64,000 nucleotides of DNA from Roseateles sp. (GTDB lineage: Bacteria > Pseudomonadota > Gammaproteobacteria > Burkholderiales > Burkholderiaceae_C), in the NCBI GenBank assembly GCA_016790285.1, contig JAEUPJ010000020.1, positions 62,001 through 126,000 on the forward strand, read 5' to 3'. Below are positions 18,701 through 27,168 of this stretch, in pieces (within the stretch, counting starts at the first letter, position 1; each line of letters begins with the position of its first letter). Below the pieces are notes generated by a model, which had not been told where the DNA came from, did not search any database, and worked only from the letters and a program-made list of their open reading frames with translations. Position numbers and translations under genes: made by a program.

Positions 18701-19068
18701 GCTTGACGCGCATCAAGGCTGTTCGACCGTCGTGGCAAGTCGCCGCCGAAAAGCAAAGCGCGGTCGTCAGCTTCCTCAAGCAAGTGGCCGCCCCATGTAT
18801 TCCAGGGACGAATCGATGGCCGCCGACCGCTTGTTTCACGTAGGGATCGCCGGCTTTGCATCGACACCAAAGACCTTTGCCGGTCGCTGTGACCGTCGCC
18901 TCCGGGCTCGGTGCGGTCTTCACCCATCGCCCGCCGAGCGGAACGCCACTCCCGGTAGAGCCGGCCAACTCAGCCATTCCATGCTCTGTCAGTGGGGCGT
19001 TGCGCCGATTGTTGAGCTTGCGCGAATGCTCTGTTCACACGGACTGTCGCTTTGAGAATCGACTTCAA
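18701..19068 (+). other. Gene-free stretch between tetR and the FadL operon
   Basis: Several open frames cross this region on both strands but none has a recognisable domain, a ribosome binding site or normal composition. Nothing like a transposase or RNA gene is evident. It may be decayed sequence or a long upstream region for the operon controlled at 19069. Confidence 0.45.
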
Positions 19069-19090
19069 AAATATGATTTATCACATATTT
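19069..19090. promoter_or_regulatory. Operator upstream of the DUF4148-FadL-thiolase operon
   Basis: AAATATGA-TTTATC-ACATATTT. The outer arms AAATATG/CATATTT form a perfect inverted repeat, and the left half equals the consensus. It lies 78 bases before the DUF4148-like start codon in an AT-rich patch that stands out from its surroundings. Confidence 0.65.
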
Positions 19091-19168
19091 GCGGTCGAGT
19101 GACCAAGGCAAGACGTGGCGCCAGCAAGCACCCGGCGCCACCCATACAGACCACAGCAGGAGAGAAAC

Positions 19169-19540
19169 ATGCATGCCTTCCCGACCGAGCGCGGTCTCAC
19201 GATCTTTGTTCAGCACACACATTGGATTCGTCATGCCGCAGCAGCACTGCTGGGTGTTGCCATTGCTTCGGTCCCGATGAAGGCGCCAGCGTCTCCGGCG
19301 GCAGAGCCTTCGGTGGCAACGGCAGAGAGCAAACCGCTCAGCCGTGCTGAGGTCATTGCGGATCTTCGTCTCTGGCGTCGTGCACGTGTGGATGTGTACG
19401 CCGACCTTGCACTCAGCTATCAGGTGCACGTGGCGGAGTATGAGAAGGCCCTTGCCGAGTACCGCAAGCTGCGTGCCGGCCCGGCGTATCAGGCCGAGGT
19501 CGAGGCCGTTCGGCGAGAGATGGATCAAGCAAGCCAGTGA
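19169..19540 (+). CDS. Small exported DUF4148-like protein
   Basis: A 123-residue protein with a hydrophobic export segment (about residues 21-37, IRHAAAALLGVAIASV) and a short mature part. The core PLSRAEVIADLRLWRRARVD is the pattern of the DUF4148 family, small periplasmic proteins common in Burkholderiales with no known function. The tail is helical and charged. The ATG at 19169 has a strong AGGAGAG site. It is the first gene after the operator at 19069 and is followed 100 bases later by the FadL channel, so it is probably co-expressed with it. The family call is moderate and the function unknown. Confidence 0.65.
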   Translation: MHAFPTERGLTIFVQHTHWIRHAAAALLGVAIASVPMKAPASPAAEPSVATAESKPLSRAEVIADLRLWRRARVDVYADLALSYQVHVAEYEKALAEYRKLRAGPAYQAEVEAVRREMDQASQ

Positions 19541-19640
19541 GCGTTGAGCGCTGGGCAAGCACCGTGCTTGCCCTTGGATGGACATGTGCCGTGCGGTACT
19601 GAATGAGAAGACGGACCCTGTGTCCTGGAGAAACAGAACA

Positions 19641-20966
19641 ATGAATTCGCGTCGGAGTTTCGAGTTGGCCCTGGTTGCGGCCTGTGCCACGTTGGCTTGT
19701 GCCGATGCCGCTCATGCGGCAGCGTTCCAGTTGAAGGAGCAGAGCGCGCTGGCCCAGGGGCGCGCTTTCGCGGGTTCCATCAGCGAACCCGGGGATGCGT
19801 CGGTGGTGGCCAACAACCCGGCGGCCATGACGCTGCTCAAGGGCCGTGTCTTCCAGGCCGACGCTTCAGTCATCGACTACTCGGTGAAGTTCTCCGGGGC
19901 CGGCAACGATGCGATCGGGCGCCCGCTGGGCGGAGGCAATGGCGGGGACGCCGGGGCCACGGCGGGCGTGCCCTCGCTCTATCTTCATCTGCCGGTGTCC
20001 GACCGTCTGCGTGTCGGCTTGTCAGTGACTGTGCCGTTCGGCTTCAAGACCTCCTATCAAGAGGGCTGGGCCGGTCGCTATGAGGGCATCAAGACGGAGC
20101 TCAAGGCCTATGACCTGGGAGCCGCTCTCGCCTACAAGGTCACCGACTCCCTGTCGCTGGGGGCCTCCGTGTTCGCGGAGCGCGCCGACGTGAAGCTGCG
20201 TGATGCGGTGGACTACGGGGCGATCCTTGCCGGTGCGCGGGTGGCGGGGTTCCTGCCGACGGGCGCCGACGGCGACGTGCGGATCCATGGCAAGCACACG
20301 GCGGCTGGCTTCACCTTGGGTGCCCTGTTCAAGCCGTCGGCGGATACCTCCATCGGTCTGGCCTACCGATCCAAGGTCGAGCACAAGATCGACTCGGTCG
20401 ATGTCAGGTTCTCCGTCCCTGCCGCGGCGAAGTCCGTCCTCGCGGTGGCGCGTCCGGGATGGTTCGTCGACACGACGGCCAGCGCAGAGATGGACCTCCC
20501 GTCGTCGTACACGCTGAGCGTCAGTCAGCGCGTCAATGCACGCTGGCGCGTGATGGCGGATTTCTCCCGCACGAAGTGGAGTCAGTTCCGGGACATCGAC
20601 CTCGACTTCGCCTCCAACCAGGCCACCCAGACCTTGGTTTTCGGCTACCGCGACACGTCCTTCTATTCGGTCGGCAGCGAGTACGAGGCCGGAGACGGAT
20701 GGACCTTGCGTGCAGGTCTTGGGTATGACCAATCGCCTGTCACCGACGCCGTGCGTGATGTCCGCGTGCCGGACACCAATCGGCGCTGGATCGCCCTGGG
20801 TGCCACCTGGCAGGCAAGTGAGCGGCTCAAGTACAGCCTGGCCTACACGCATCTCTTCCTCGGCGACCCTTCCGTGGACCTCCGCTCGGCGACCGGCAGC
20901 ACCTTGCGCGGCACGTACAAGCTGGGCAGCGATGTCCTTGCTGCCTCGGTGCAGTACAGCTTCTGA
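19641..20966 (+). CDS. FadL/OmpP1/TodX-family outer-membrane channel
   Basis: A 441-residue beta-barrel that lets hydrophobic molecules (long-chain fatty acids, alkanes, aromatics) cross the outer membrane. The signal peptide (about 1-27) ends at AHAAAF. The mature N-terminus AFQLKEQSALAQGRAFAG and the NNPAAM motif (VVANNPAAMTLL) are the family hatch signature. The C-terminus ends in Phe (VQYSF), the barrel insertion signal. The ATG at 19641 is preferred over an upstream frame extension because the signal peptide starts there. It lies 18 bases before the thiolase gene, giving an uptake-plus-degradation pair. The ligand cannot be deduced. Confidence 0.92.
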   Translation: MNSRRSFELALVAACATLACADAAHAAAFQLKEQSALAQGRAFAGSISEPGDASVVANNPAAMTLLKGRVFQADASVIDYSVKFSGAGNDAIGRPLGGGNGGDAGATAGVPSLYLHLPVSDRLRVGLSVTVPFGFKTSYQEGWAGRYEGIKTELKAYDLGAALAYKVTDSLSLGASVFAERADVKLRDAVDYGAILAGARVAGFLPTGADGDVRIHGKHTAAGFTLGALFKPSADTSIGLAYRSKVEHKIDSVDVRFSVPAAAKSVLAVARPGWFVDTTASAEMDLPSSYTLSVSQRVNARWRVMADFSRTKWSQFRDIDLDFASNQATQTLVFGYRDTSFYSVGSEYEAGDGWTLRAGLGYDQSPVTDAVRDVRVPDTNRRWIALGATWQASERLKYSLAYTHLFLGDPSVDLRSATGSTLRGTYKLGSDVLAASVQYSF

Positions 20967-20984
20967 CCCATGCCGGGATGAGCC

Positions 20985-22271
20985 ATGACCGTTGATCCCC
21001 GTCGCGACCTGTGGCTGGCCTCGGGCTTGCGCACGCCGTTTGCCAAGGTGGACGGCGCCCTGGCCGCACATGACGCGCTCGGCTTGTCCGTTCCGGTGGC
21101 GAAAGCCATGCTGGACCAGCAGGCGGTATCGGGTCTGCCTGACTTCGCCGTGTGGGGAACTGTCGTGCCCAACCTCACCTGGAGCAACCTGGCGCGCGAG
21201 GTGCTGATCGAAGCCGGGGCGCCGGCCGTCATCCCAGCGTTCTCGACGGGCATGGCCTGCTCGACGAGCATGACAGGCGCACTGCAGGCCGCCAGCATGA
21301 TCGACGGCCGAAGCCGTCACCTGGCCTTGGTGGGTGGGGCCGAAAGCATGAGCCGCATTCAGCTGGGCCTTGGGCAGAACCTGTCGGACTGGCTGCGCGG
21401 GTTCCAGCGACAGCGCACGTGGGGTCAGAAGCTCGCGCATGCGCTGGCATTGAAGCGGCGTGATGTCGCGTTGTACCTGCCGGCGATTCGCAACCGCACC
21501 ACCGGGCTCAGCATGGGCGAGCACACCGAGATCACGGCCAAGGCCTGGTCCATTGCGCGTGAAGACCAGGATCGGGTGGCGTTGGAGAGCCATCAGAGAG
21601 CGGTCTCTGCCTGGGAGAAGGGGTTCTTCGACAGTCTGGTGATTCCGGCCGGCAAGGTCACGCGCGACAGCGTTCCCCGACCGGATACCTCGTTGGCGAA
21701 ACTCGCGAAGCTGTCGCCAGCGTTCGACCCATCCTCTGGCGCGGGGACGCTCACGGCGGGCAACTCCTCACCGCTGACTGACGGTGCCGCGGGACTCTGG
21801 GTGGGCGATACCGCGGGCATGCAGCGCCTGGACTCGTCACTTCCTCGGGTGCGGCTGGTCGACTGGGAATTGACGGCCGTGGACTTTCGGACAGAAGGCC
21901 TGTTGATGGCGCCCGCCTATGGCGTTCCTCGGCTGCTGGCTCGCCACGGGTTGCGCTTGCCCGATATCGCGCTGTGGGAAATCCACGAAGCCTTTGCTGC
22001 CCAGTTGCTCTTTCACATCAGGGCTCTGGAAGACGCCAACTTCCTGCGTGAGAAGGTGGGCATCACCGCACCGCTCGGTACCTTCCCTCGCCAGTCCGTG
22101 AACCCCAATGGCGGCAGCACCGCGATTGGCCATCCGTTTGGCGCAACAGGAGCGCGCCTGTTGAGTCAAATCGTCAAGGAGCTAGCCGCCATGCCGCGCG
22201 GTAGCTACGGCGTCGCCAGTATCTGCGCGGACGGCGGGCAAGGCAGCGTGGCCCTGCTTCAAGCCGCGTGA
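20985..22271 (+). CDS. Acetyl-CoA acyltransferase (thiolase, FadI-like)
   Basis: A 428-residue thiolase that cleaves 3-ketoacyl-CoA to acetyl-CoA and a shortened acyl-CoA. The nucleophile is Cys92 (STGMACSTSMTGAL), the base is His334 (WEIHEAFAAQ), and the second cysteine is Cys414 (SICADGGQG). The NPNGGSTAIGHPFGATGAR loop is intact. It resembles the anaerobic-type FadI branch more than short-chain AtoB. No matching hydratase/dehydrogenase subunit or acyl-CoA synthetase is in the window, so the rest of beta-oxidation must come from elsewhere. It directly follows the FadL gene. Confidence 0.92.
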   Translation: MTVDPRRDLWLASGLRTPFAKVDGALAAHDALGLSVPVAKAMLDQQAVSGLPDFAVWGTVVPNLTWSNLAREVLIEAGAPAVIPAFSTGMACSTSMTGALQAASMIDGRSRHLALVGGAESMSRIQLGLGQNLSDWLRGFQRQRTWGQKLAHALALKRRDVALYLPAIRNRTTGLSMGEHTEITAKAWSIAREDQDRVALESHQRAVSAWEKGFFDSLVIPAGKVTRDSVPRPDTSLAKLAKLSPAFDPSSGAGTLTAGNSSPLTDGAAGLWVGDTAGMQRLDSSLPRVRLVDWELTAVDFRTEGLLMAPAYGVPRLLARHGLRLPDIALWEIHEAFAAQLLFHIRALEDANFLREKVGITAPLGTFPRQSVNPNGGSTAIGHPFGATGARLLSQIVKELAAMPRGSYGVASICADGGQGSVALLQAA

Positions 22272-22338
22272 GTGTGTCGAATCGCCAGGCAACCCCCGAT
22301 CACGGATCAAGCCCGGCTTGGGCCTGTTCAGCCGTGGT

Positions 22339-22716
22339 TCAGTAGGTGCTGGCAGATGCCCGCGACATCAACCAGTGGGCGCCCATCTGACTGAAGTCGA
22401 TCTCCAGTTGCAGCGGCCATGTGCCTCGGGCGCCCCAGATATCAGCCTGCACGCGGTTTTGTCCACGCAGGCGGCGATTGGCGCCCGTGCCGAGGATGGT
22501 GACTGACTCCTCGACGGATGAGAAGTACAGCATCTTTCCCGACTCGATGTGCCGCAGCCATTCGGTGCCGGACTGCGCATAGCCGGTCATGTGGATCAGC
22601 ACAAAGTCCTTGGTCAGCAATCGACGCAGCGCTGCGGTGTCCGCTTCCACCATCGCCACATGCATTCGCCGGTAAGCAGCGATCCAGGTGCGGGTTTCCA
22701 AAGAGTCGTTCGGCAT
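22339..22716 (-). CDS. SnoaL/NTF2-fold protein
   Basis: A 125-residue protein with the cone-shaped NTF2-like fold pattern: an N-terminal helix pair (WIAAYRRMHVAMVEADTAAL), then RRLLTKDFVLIHMTGYAQSG, and alternating strands to the end. This resembles the DUF4440/SnoaL-like group, whose members bind small ligands or act as isomerases. No catalytic residues can be assigned. It lies 58 bases upstream of the antiporter gene on the same strand, so the two may share a transcript. Function unknown. Confidence 0.8.
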   Translation of the reverse strand: MPNDSLETRTWIAAYRRMHVAMVEADTAALRRLLTKDFVLIHMTGYAQSGTEWLRHIESGKMLYFSSVEESVTILGTGANRRLRGQNRVQADIWGARGTWPLQLEIDFSQMGAHWLMSRASASTY

Positions 22717-22774
22717 CTTGTTTCCTGTGAGGGGCTGCTCTGCCTGTGCAGCCGCTGTTGAATTGGGGGCGCCT

Positions 22775-24349
22775 TCAGCCGGTGCCGCCAGCGGCGAGTT
22801 CGGCCCAGTCCAACTCCTGGATCAGGGCGCGGTATGCCTGCTCTCCGATGACCTGCCGGTTACGCAGGTCGATGGCACGCTCACGCGCCGTGGTGATGGC
22901 CTGTCGGCGGAGCATCCCGCCTGGGACTTCGTGGAGCGGCTCGGCCGCTGCGGGGTCGGCGTTGAGCTCGATGATGGCCTGGTACTCCTTGGCCAGCAGG
23001 CGCGCATGCAGCGAGTCGTTGTCCTTCACTGAGGCCAGCAGGGCCTTGTAGATTTCGACCCGACCGATCCGCACTTCTCTTGCCACGGGGTCGACGGTCT
23101 CTCGGACAGCCAGCCGGCGGATGATGGCTTTCATGGTCACCCCTTGCAGCACCAGGGTGCCGAACACCACCGTGAATGCACACAGCAAGATCAGGTCCCG
23201 GTAGGGGAAGGGCTGACCGTTGGGCAGCGTCTGCGGGATGGCGAACGCGGCTGCCAAGGTGACGATGCCGCGCATGCCCGACCAGGCGACAACGACACCC
23301 TGGCGCCAATGGCCGCCGGACGGCGGGTTGTGCAGCGGCTGATGGCGGTGATGCCTGCGGTGATGGCTGGCGAGCGCACCATAGGTCAGCACCCACAGGA
23401 AGCGGGTCACGATGGCCGTCACGAGCACGGCCATGGCCACAGCCATGGCGTCCAACCGGGCGGCCCCGGTGCCCAGGCGCTCCCAGATCGGTTGCAGCTG
23501 CAGGCCGATGAGCACGAAGGCCATCGCATTCAGCACGAAAACCGCTGTCTCCCAGACGGCCCAGATCGGCACCCGCATGCGCGCCGGCATCTGCGGGCCG
23601 CCGCCACGCGCCATGGCCATCGCGAACGTCACCATGGTCAGGATGCCTGACAGGCCAGCCTTCTCCGCCACGACCCAAACGCCGAAGGTGAGTGCAAATT
23701 GAAGAATCAGCGAGGTCGGTGCATGTTGGGGAATGCCGAGCACCGGGCGCAGCACTTTGGCGATCAGCAGCCCGGCGATGACGCTGCCCACAAGCGTGAG
23801 CAGCAAGGTGGGCAGCAAATCGCCCAGGCCCAGCGGGCCGCCAATGGCAGCAGCGAGCGCAAGCCGGTAGATGATCAGTGCGCTGGCGTCATTCAGCAGG
23901 CTCTCGCCTTCCAGAATGCTCATCAACCGGTGCGGCAGGCCGACCTGTCGCATCACCGCGGTGGCAGCCGCTGCGTCGGGCGGCGCCACGATGGCGCCGA
24001 GGGCGATGGCGATCGCCCAGGGCATGTCCGGCAGCAGCCAGCGGCAGACGACGGCCACGCCCAGCACGGTGCTGGCCACGGCGGCGATCACCAGCCCGGT
24101 CACGGGCCGCCAGTTCGCGCGCAGGTCTCGCAGGGACGTGTCATAGGCGGCGTCCAGCAGGACGGGCGCCACGAACAGCGTCAAGGCGAGTTCAGGATCC
24201 AGCACCCACCGCGGGCCATCGGGAATCAAGGCGAGCGCTGCGCCGCCGAGGGCCAGCAGGGTGGGGTAGGGCGCGCCGATGCGCCTGGCGAGCTCTGCCA
24301 GGCCCGCTGCGCAGACCAGCAGCAGGATGATCCACTCGAAAGTTTCCAT
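22775..24349 (-). CDS. CPA1-family Na+/H+ antiporter
   Basis: A 524-residue membrane protein with about 12 transmembrane segments across residues 5-410 and a cytoplasmic C-terminal tail. The transport motif is GAIVAPPDAAAATAV with the ion-binding acidic residue, followed by LEGESLLNDASALIIY, both typical of CPA1 (NhaP/NhaG-like) exchangers. A long His-rich loop (HHRRHHRHQPLH) precedes the late membrane segment VVAWSGMRGIVTLAAAF and could sense pH or bind metal. The C-terminal 100 residues are helical (KALLASVKDNDSLHARLL). It may support Na+ or pH homeostasis and is not evidently tied to its neighbours. Confidence 0.9.
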   Translation of the reverse strand: METFEWIILLLVCAAGLAELARRIGAPYPTLLALGGAALALIPDGPRWVLDPELALTLFVAPVLLDAAYDTSLRDLRANWRPVTGLVIAAVASTVLGVAVVCRWLLPDMPWAIAIALGAIVAPPDAAAATAVMRQVGLPHRLMSILEGESLLNDASALIIYRLALAAAIGGPLGLGDLLPTLLLTLVGSVIAGLLIAKVLRPVLGIPQHAPTSLILQFALTFGVWVVAEKAGLSGILTMVTFAMAMARGGGPQMPARMRVPIWAVWETAVFVLNAMAFVLIGLQLQPIWERLGTGAARLDAMAVAMAVLVTAIVTRFLWVLTYGALASHHRRHHRHQPLHNPPSGGHWRQGVVVAWSGMRGIVTLAAAFAIPQTLPNGQPFPYRDLILLCAFTVVFGTLVLQGVTMKAIIRRLAVRETVDPVAREVRIGRVEIYKALLASVKDNDSLHARLLAKEYQAIIELNADPAAAEPLHEVPGGMLRRQAITTARERAIDLRNRQVIGEQAYRALIQELDWAELAAGGTG

Positions 24350-24425
24350 GGTGCAGGCCTGAACGTTGGTGGGTGGTTGGACTGGGGCGCGGCCACGCCC
24401 CGCGCAGGGGAGGGCCGTGCTGGGG

Positions 24426-26672
24426 TCAGGCCGTCGGGAAGGGCAGTTCGCGCACGCGCTTGCCGGTCAGCCGCGAGACCGCGTTGGCGAAAGCCGGCGC
24501 CAGCGGCGGCAGCCCCGGCTCGCCCAAACCGGTCGGCGGCTCGGCGCTGGGCACGATGTGCACCTCGATCTTCGGCATGTCGGTGATGCGGGCGACCGGG
24601 TAGTCCGAGAAGTTGCTCTGCTCCACCACGCCGTCCTTCAAGGTGATGGCCGCACCCGGCAGACAGGTGGTCAGGGCCATCACGGCGGCACCTTGGATCT
24701 GTGCCTCGACGCTGCGCGGGTTGACCGCCAGGTTGCAGTGCACGGCGGCGGTGATGCGGTGCAGGACGGGGCGCCCGGCCTTCATCGAAGCTTCCACCAC
24801 GTAGGCCACCACCGTCTTGAACGACTCGTGCACCGCCACCCCCCAGGCACGGCCGGCAGGCAGCTTGCGCTTGCCGTAGCCGCTCTTGTCCACGGCCAGC
24901 TGCAACGCCGCCTTGTGCCGCTCGGCCTCGGGGCCGAACAGCTTCATGCGGTACGCCACGGGGTCCTGGCGGCTGGCCAGCGCGATCTCGTCGATGAGCG
25001 TTTCCATCACGAAGGCCGTGTGGGTCGACCCCACGCTGCGCCACCACAGCACCGGCACGTTCACGCGCGGATGGTGCACGCTCAATCGCATCGGCAGGGC
25101 GTAGGGCTCGCGCATGCCTTCCACGGTGGATTTGTCGACGCCGTACTTGACCAGCCAGTTCTCGAAGGGCGTACCGGCCGCGATGGACTGCCCCACGATG
25201 ACGTGGTCCCAGGCCAGGACCTTGCCCTGCGGGTCGAAATCGATGCGTGCCTTGTGCACATGCATCGGCCGGTAGAAGCCGCCGCGGATGTCATCCTCGC
25301 GGCTCCACAAGGTGCGCACGGGCGCGTCGAGCCCGGCTTGCCGGGCGGCCAGCGCCACGCGGCAGGCTTCCACCACCAGCTCGCTGCCGCCCGTGGCCCG
25401 GCGGCCGAAGCCGCCGCCGGCCATCTGCACGCGCACGCGCACCTGCTCCGGCTTCAGGCCCAGCACCTCGGCGGCGGCCTCGCCGTCGCGGCCCGGGAAC
25501 TGCGTGCCCACCCAGAGGTCGGCGCCGCTCGCATCGAACTGCACGGTGCAGTTCAGCGGCTCCATCGGCGCATGGGCCAGGTAGGGGAACACATACTCGG
25601 CGTCGATGTGCCGCGGGCCCTTGCCGAGGGATGGCAGGTCGGCGTCGAAGTGCACGGTGCCCGGCTTGGCAGCCAACGCGCGGTAGGCGGCCAGCTGCCG
25701 GGTGCTGTCGACCTTCTCCCCGGCACGGCTGTCCCAGCCGAGTTGGAGCGCTTCACGCCCTTGGCGGGCGGGCCAGTAGCCGTCAGCGATCACGGCGACC
25801 ACCTCAAGCCCCTGGCCCATCGGCACGCGGAGCACCTTCTTCACGCCTGGCACCGCCAGCGCAGCCTGGTCGTCGACGGACACCAGCTTGGCGCCGAACA
25901 CCGGCGGGCGGGCGACCACGGCGGTCAACTGGCCGGGCAGCCGCATGTCGATGCCGTAAGACTGACCGCCGCTGCTCTTCGGCGCGGCATCCAGCCGCGT
26001 CGTCGGCTGGCCGATCAGGCGGAAGGTCTTGGGATCCTTGAGCGTCACCGTGGCGGGCACGGGCATGGCCATCGCCGCCTCGGCGAGTTCGCCGTAGCTG
26101 GCCCGGCGACTGTCAGGGGCGATGACCGCACCCGATTCGGTGCGCAATTGCGCAGGGTCGAGCTGCCAGCGGGCCGCGGCGGCGGCGATCAACATGGCCC
26201 GCGCCCGCGCACCCAGCTCGCGGTATTGCGTGTAGCTGTTGCGGATGGCCGAAGAGCCGCCGGTGATGTGCATGCCGGACACCGGGTCCACGTAGGCCGG
26301 GTCGTTGCTGCCGTGCACGCTGCGGACCTGGCGCCAGTCGGCGTCCAGCTCCTCGGCCAGGATCATGGGCAGGCCGGTCTGCACGCCCTGGCCGAAGTCC
26401 AGGCGGTTGATGGTCACGGTCACCGCGCCATCGCGGTCGATCTTGACGAAGGCGGACGGCTGCTGCGTCGGCTTCAGTGCAGCCGCTGGCGTGGTGGCGC
26501 CAGCCTGCGCCGCTGCCCCCAGCGGAAAGGCGCCCAGGGCAAAGCTGCCGACACCGATGAGCTTGAGGAAGCTGCGCCGCGCCAGCGGCTCTTCAGCCCG
26601 TTGCGAGTCGGAATCCGGCCGGTGCTGCAGCAGGGCCTTGGGCCATTCGGAAGAGGAGTCGTGGTTCAGCAT
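24426..26672 (-). CDS. Molybdopterin-binding oxidoreductase, large subunit (IorB-like)
   Basis: A 748-residue catalytic subunit of the xanthine-oxidase family, in the branch of isoquinoline 1-oxidoreductase beta and related aldehyde/N-heterocycle hydroxylases. A Tat signal with two arginines (ARRSFLKLIGVGSFALG) shows export, so it works in the periplasm. The molybdopterin cytosine dinucleotide contacts are seen in MAGGGFGRRATGGSELV, and the active-site glutamate motif is GLGEPGLPPLAPAF near the C-terminus. The iron-sulfur subunit is encoded 9 bases upstream in the same operon. No cytochrome c subunit is adjacent, so the electron acceptor is unknown. The substrate could be an aldehyde or an aromatic N-heterocycle. 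Confidence 0.92.
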   Translation of the reverse strand: MLNHDSSSEWPKALLQHRPDSDSQRAEEPLARRSFLKLIGVGSFALGAFPLGAAAQAGATTPAAALKPTQQPSAFVKIDRDGAVTVTINRLDFGQGVQTGLPMILAEELDADWRQVRSVHGSNDPAYVDPVSGMHITGGSSAIRNSYTQYRELGARARAMLIAAAAARWQLDPAQLRTESGAVIAPDSRRASYGELAEAAMAMPVPATVTLKDPKTFRLIGQPTTRLDAAPKSSGGQSYGIDMRLPGQLTAVVARPPVFGAKLVSVDDQAALAVPGVKKVLRVPMGQGLEVVAVIADGYWPARQGREALQLGWDSRAGEKVDSTRQLAAYRALAAKPGTVHFDADLPSLGKGPRHIDAEYVFPYLAHAPMEPLNCTVQFDASGADLWVGTQFPGRDGEAAAEVLGLKPEQVRVRVQMAGGGFGRRATGGSELVVEACRVALAARQAGLDAPVRTLWSREDDIRGGFYRPMHVHKARIDFDPQGKVLAWDHVIVGQSIAAGTPFENWLVKYGVDKSTVEGMREPYALPMRLSVHHPRVNVPVLWWRSVGSTHTAFVMETLIDEIALASRQDPVAYRMKLFGPEAERHKAALQLAVDKSGYGKRKLPAGRAWGVAVHESFKTVVAYVVEASMKAGRPVLHRITAAVHCNLAVNPRSVEAQIQGAAVMALTTCLPGAAITLKDGVVEQSNFSDYPVARITDMPKIEVHIVPSAEPPTGLGEPGLPPLAPAFANAVSRLTGKRVRELPFPTA

Positions 26673-26681
26673 GGTGCAGCC

Positions 26682-27155
26682 TCAGGCCAGTGCGCGGGCG
26701 GCATCGGCCACCGCAGCGCGGATACGTGCATAGGTGCCGCAGCGGCAGATGTTGCCGGCCATGGCAGCGTCGATGTCTGCATCGGTCGGGCGCTTGCCCT
26801 TGGGGAGCGATTTCAGGAAGGCCGTGGCGGACATGATCTGTCCACTCTGGCAGTAGCCGCACTGGGCGACGTCGTGCTTGATCCAGGCATGCCGCACGGC
26901 AGTGCCCACGCGGTCGCTGCCACCCGTCACGGCCTCGACCGTGGTGATCTGGCGCCCTTCGGCCGACGAAATCGGTGTGATGCACGAGCGGATGGCCTGA
27001 CCATCCAGATGAACGGTGCAGGCGCCGCACAGCGCAGCGCCGCAGCCGAACTTCGTGCCCGTCAGGCCGAGGGTGTCTCTGAGCGTCCAGAGGATGGGCG
27101 TTTCCGCCGGGATGTCCACCGCGTGGGCGCGGCCGTTGACATTCAAGGTGGGCAT
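26682..27155 (-). CDS. (2Fe-2S) small subunit of the molybdenum hydroxylase (IorA-like)
   Basis: A 157-residue electron-transfer subunit. The plant-ferredoxin-type cluster is held by cysteines in [17 protein letters not shown] and RSCITP. The second, buried cluster is held by [11 protein letters not shown] and NICRCGTY. Both clusters are complete. There is no signal peptide; the family is exported by hitch-hiking on the Tat signal of the large subunit. The ATG at 27155 marks the family N-terminus ([15 protein letters not shown]); upstream reading would enter the MFS gene. Stop-to-start spacing with the large subunit is 9 bases. Confidence 0.94.
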   Translation of the reverse strand: MPTLNVNGRAHAVDIPAETPILWTLRDTLGLTGTKFGCGAALCGACTVHLDGQAIRSCITPISSAEGRQITTVEAVTGGSDRVGTAVRHAWIKHDVAQCGYCQSGQIMSATAFLKSLPKGKRPTDADIDAAMAGNICRCGTYARIRAAVADAARALA

Positions 27156-27168
27156 GGAGGGATTCCAG

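Noticed and set aside
18654-19055. Open frames between the second tetR and the 19069 operator
   Set aside because: Frames exist on both strands, none with recognisable motifs; treated as gene-free.
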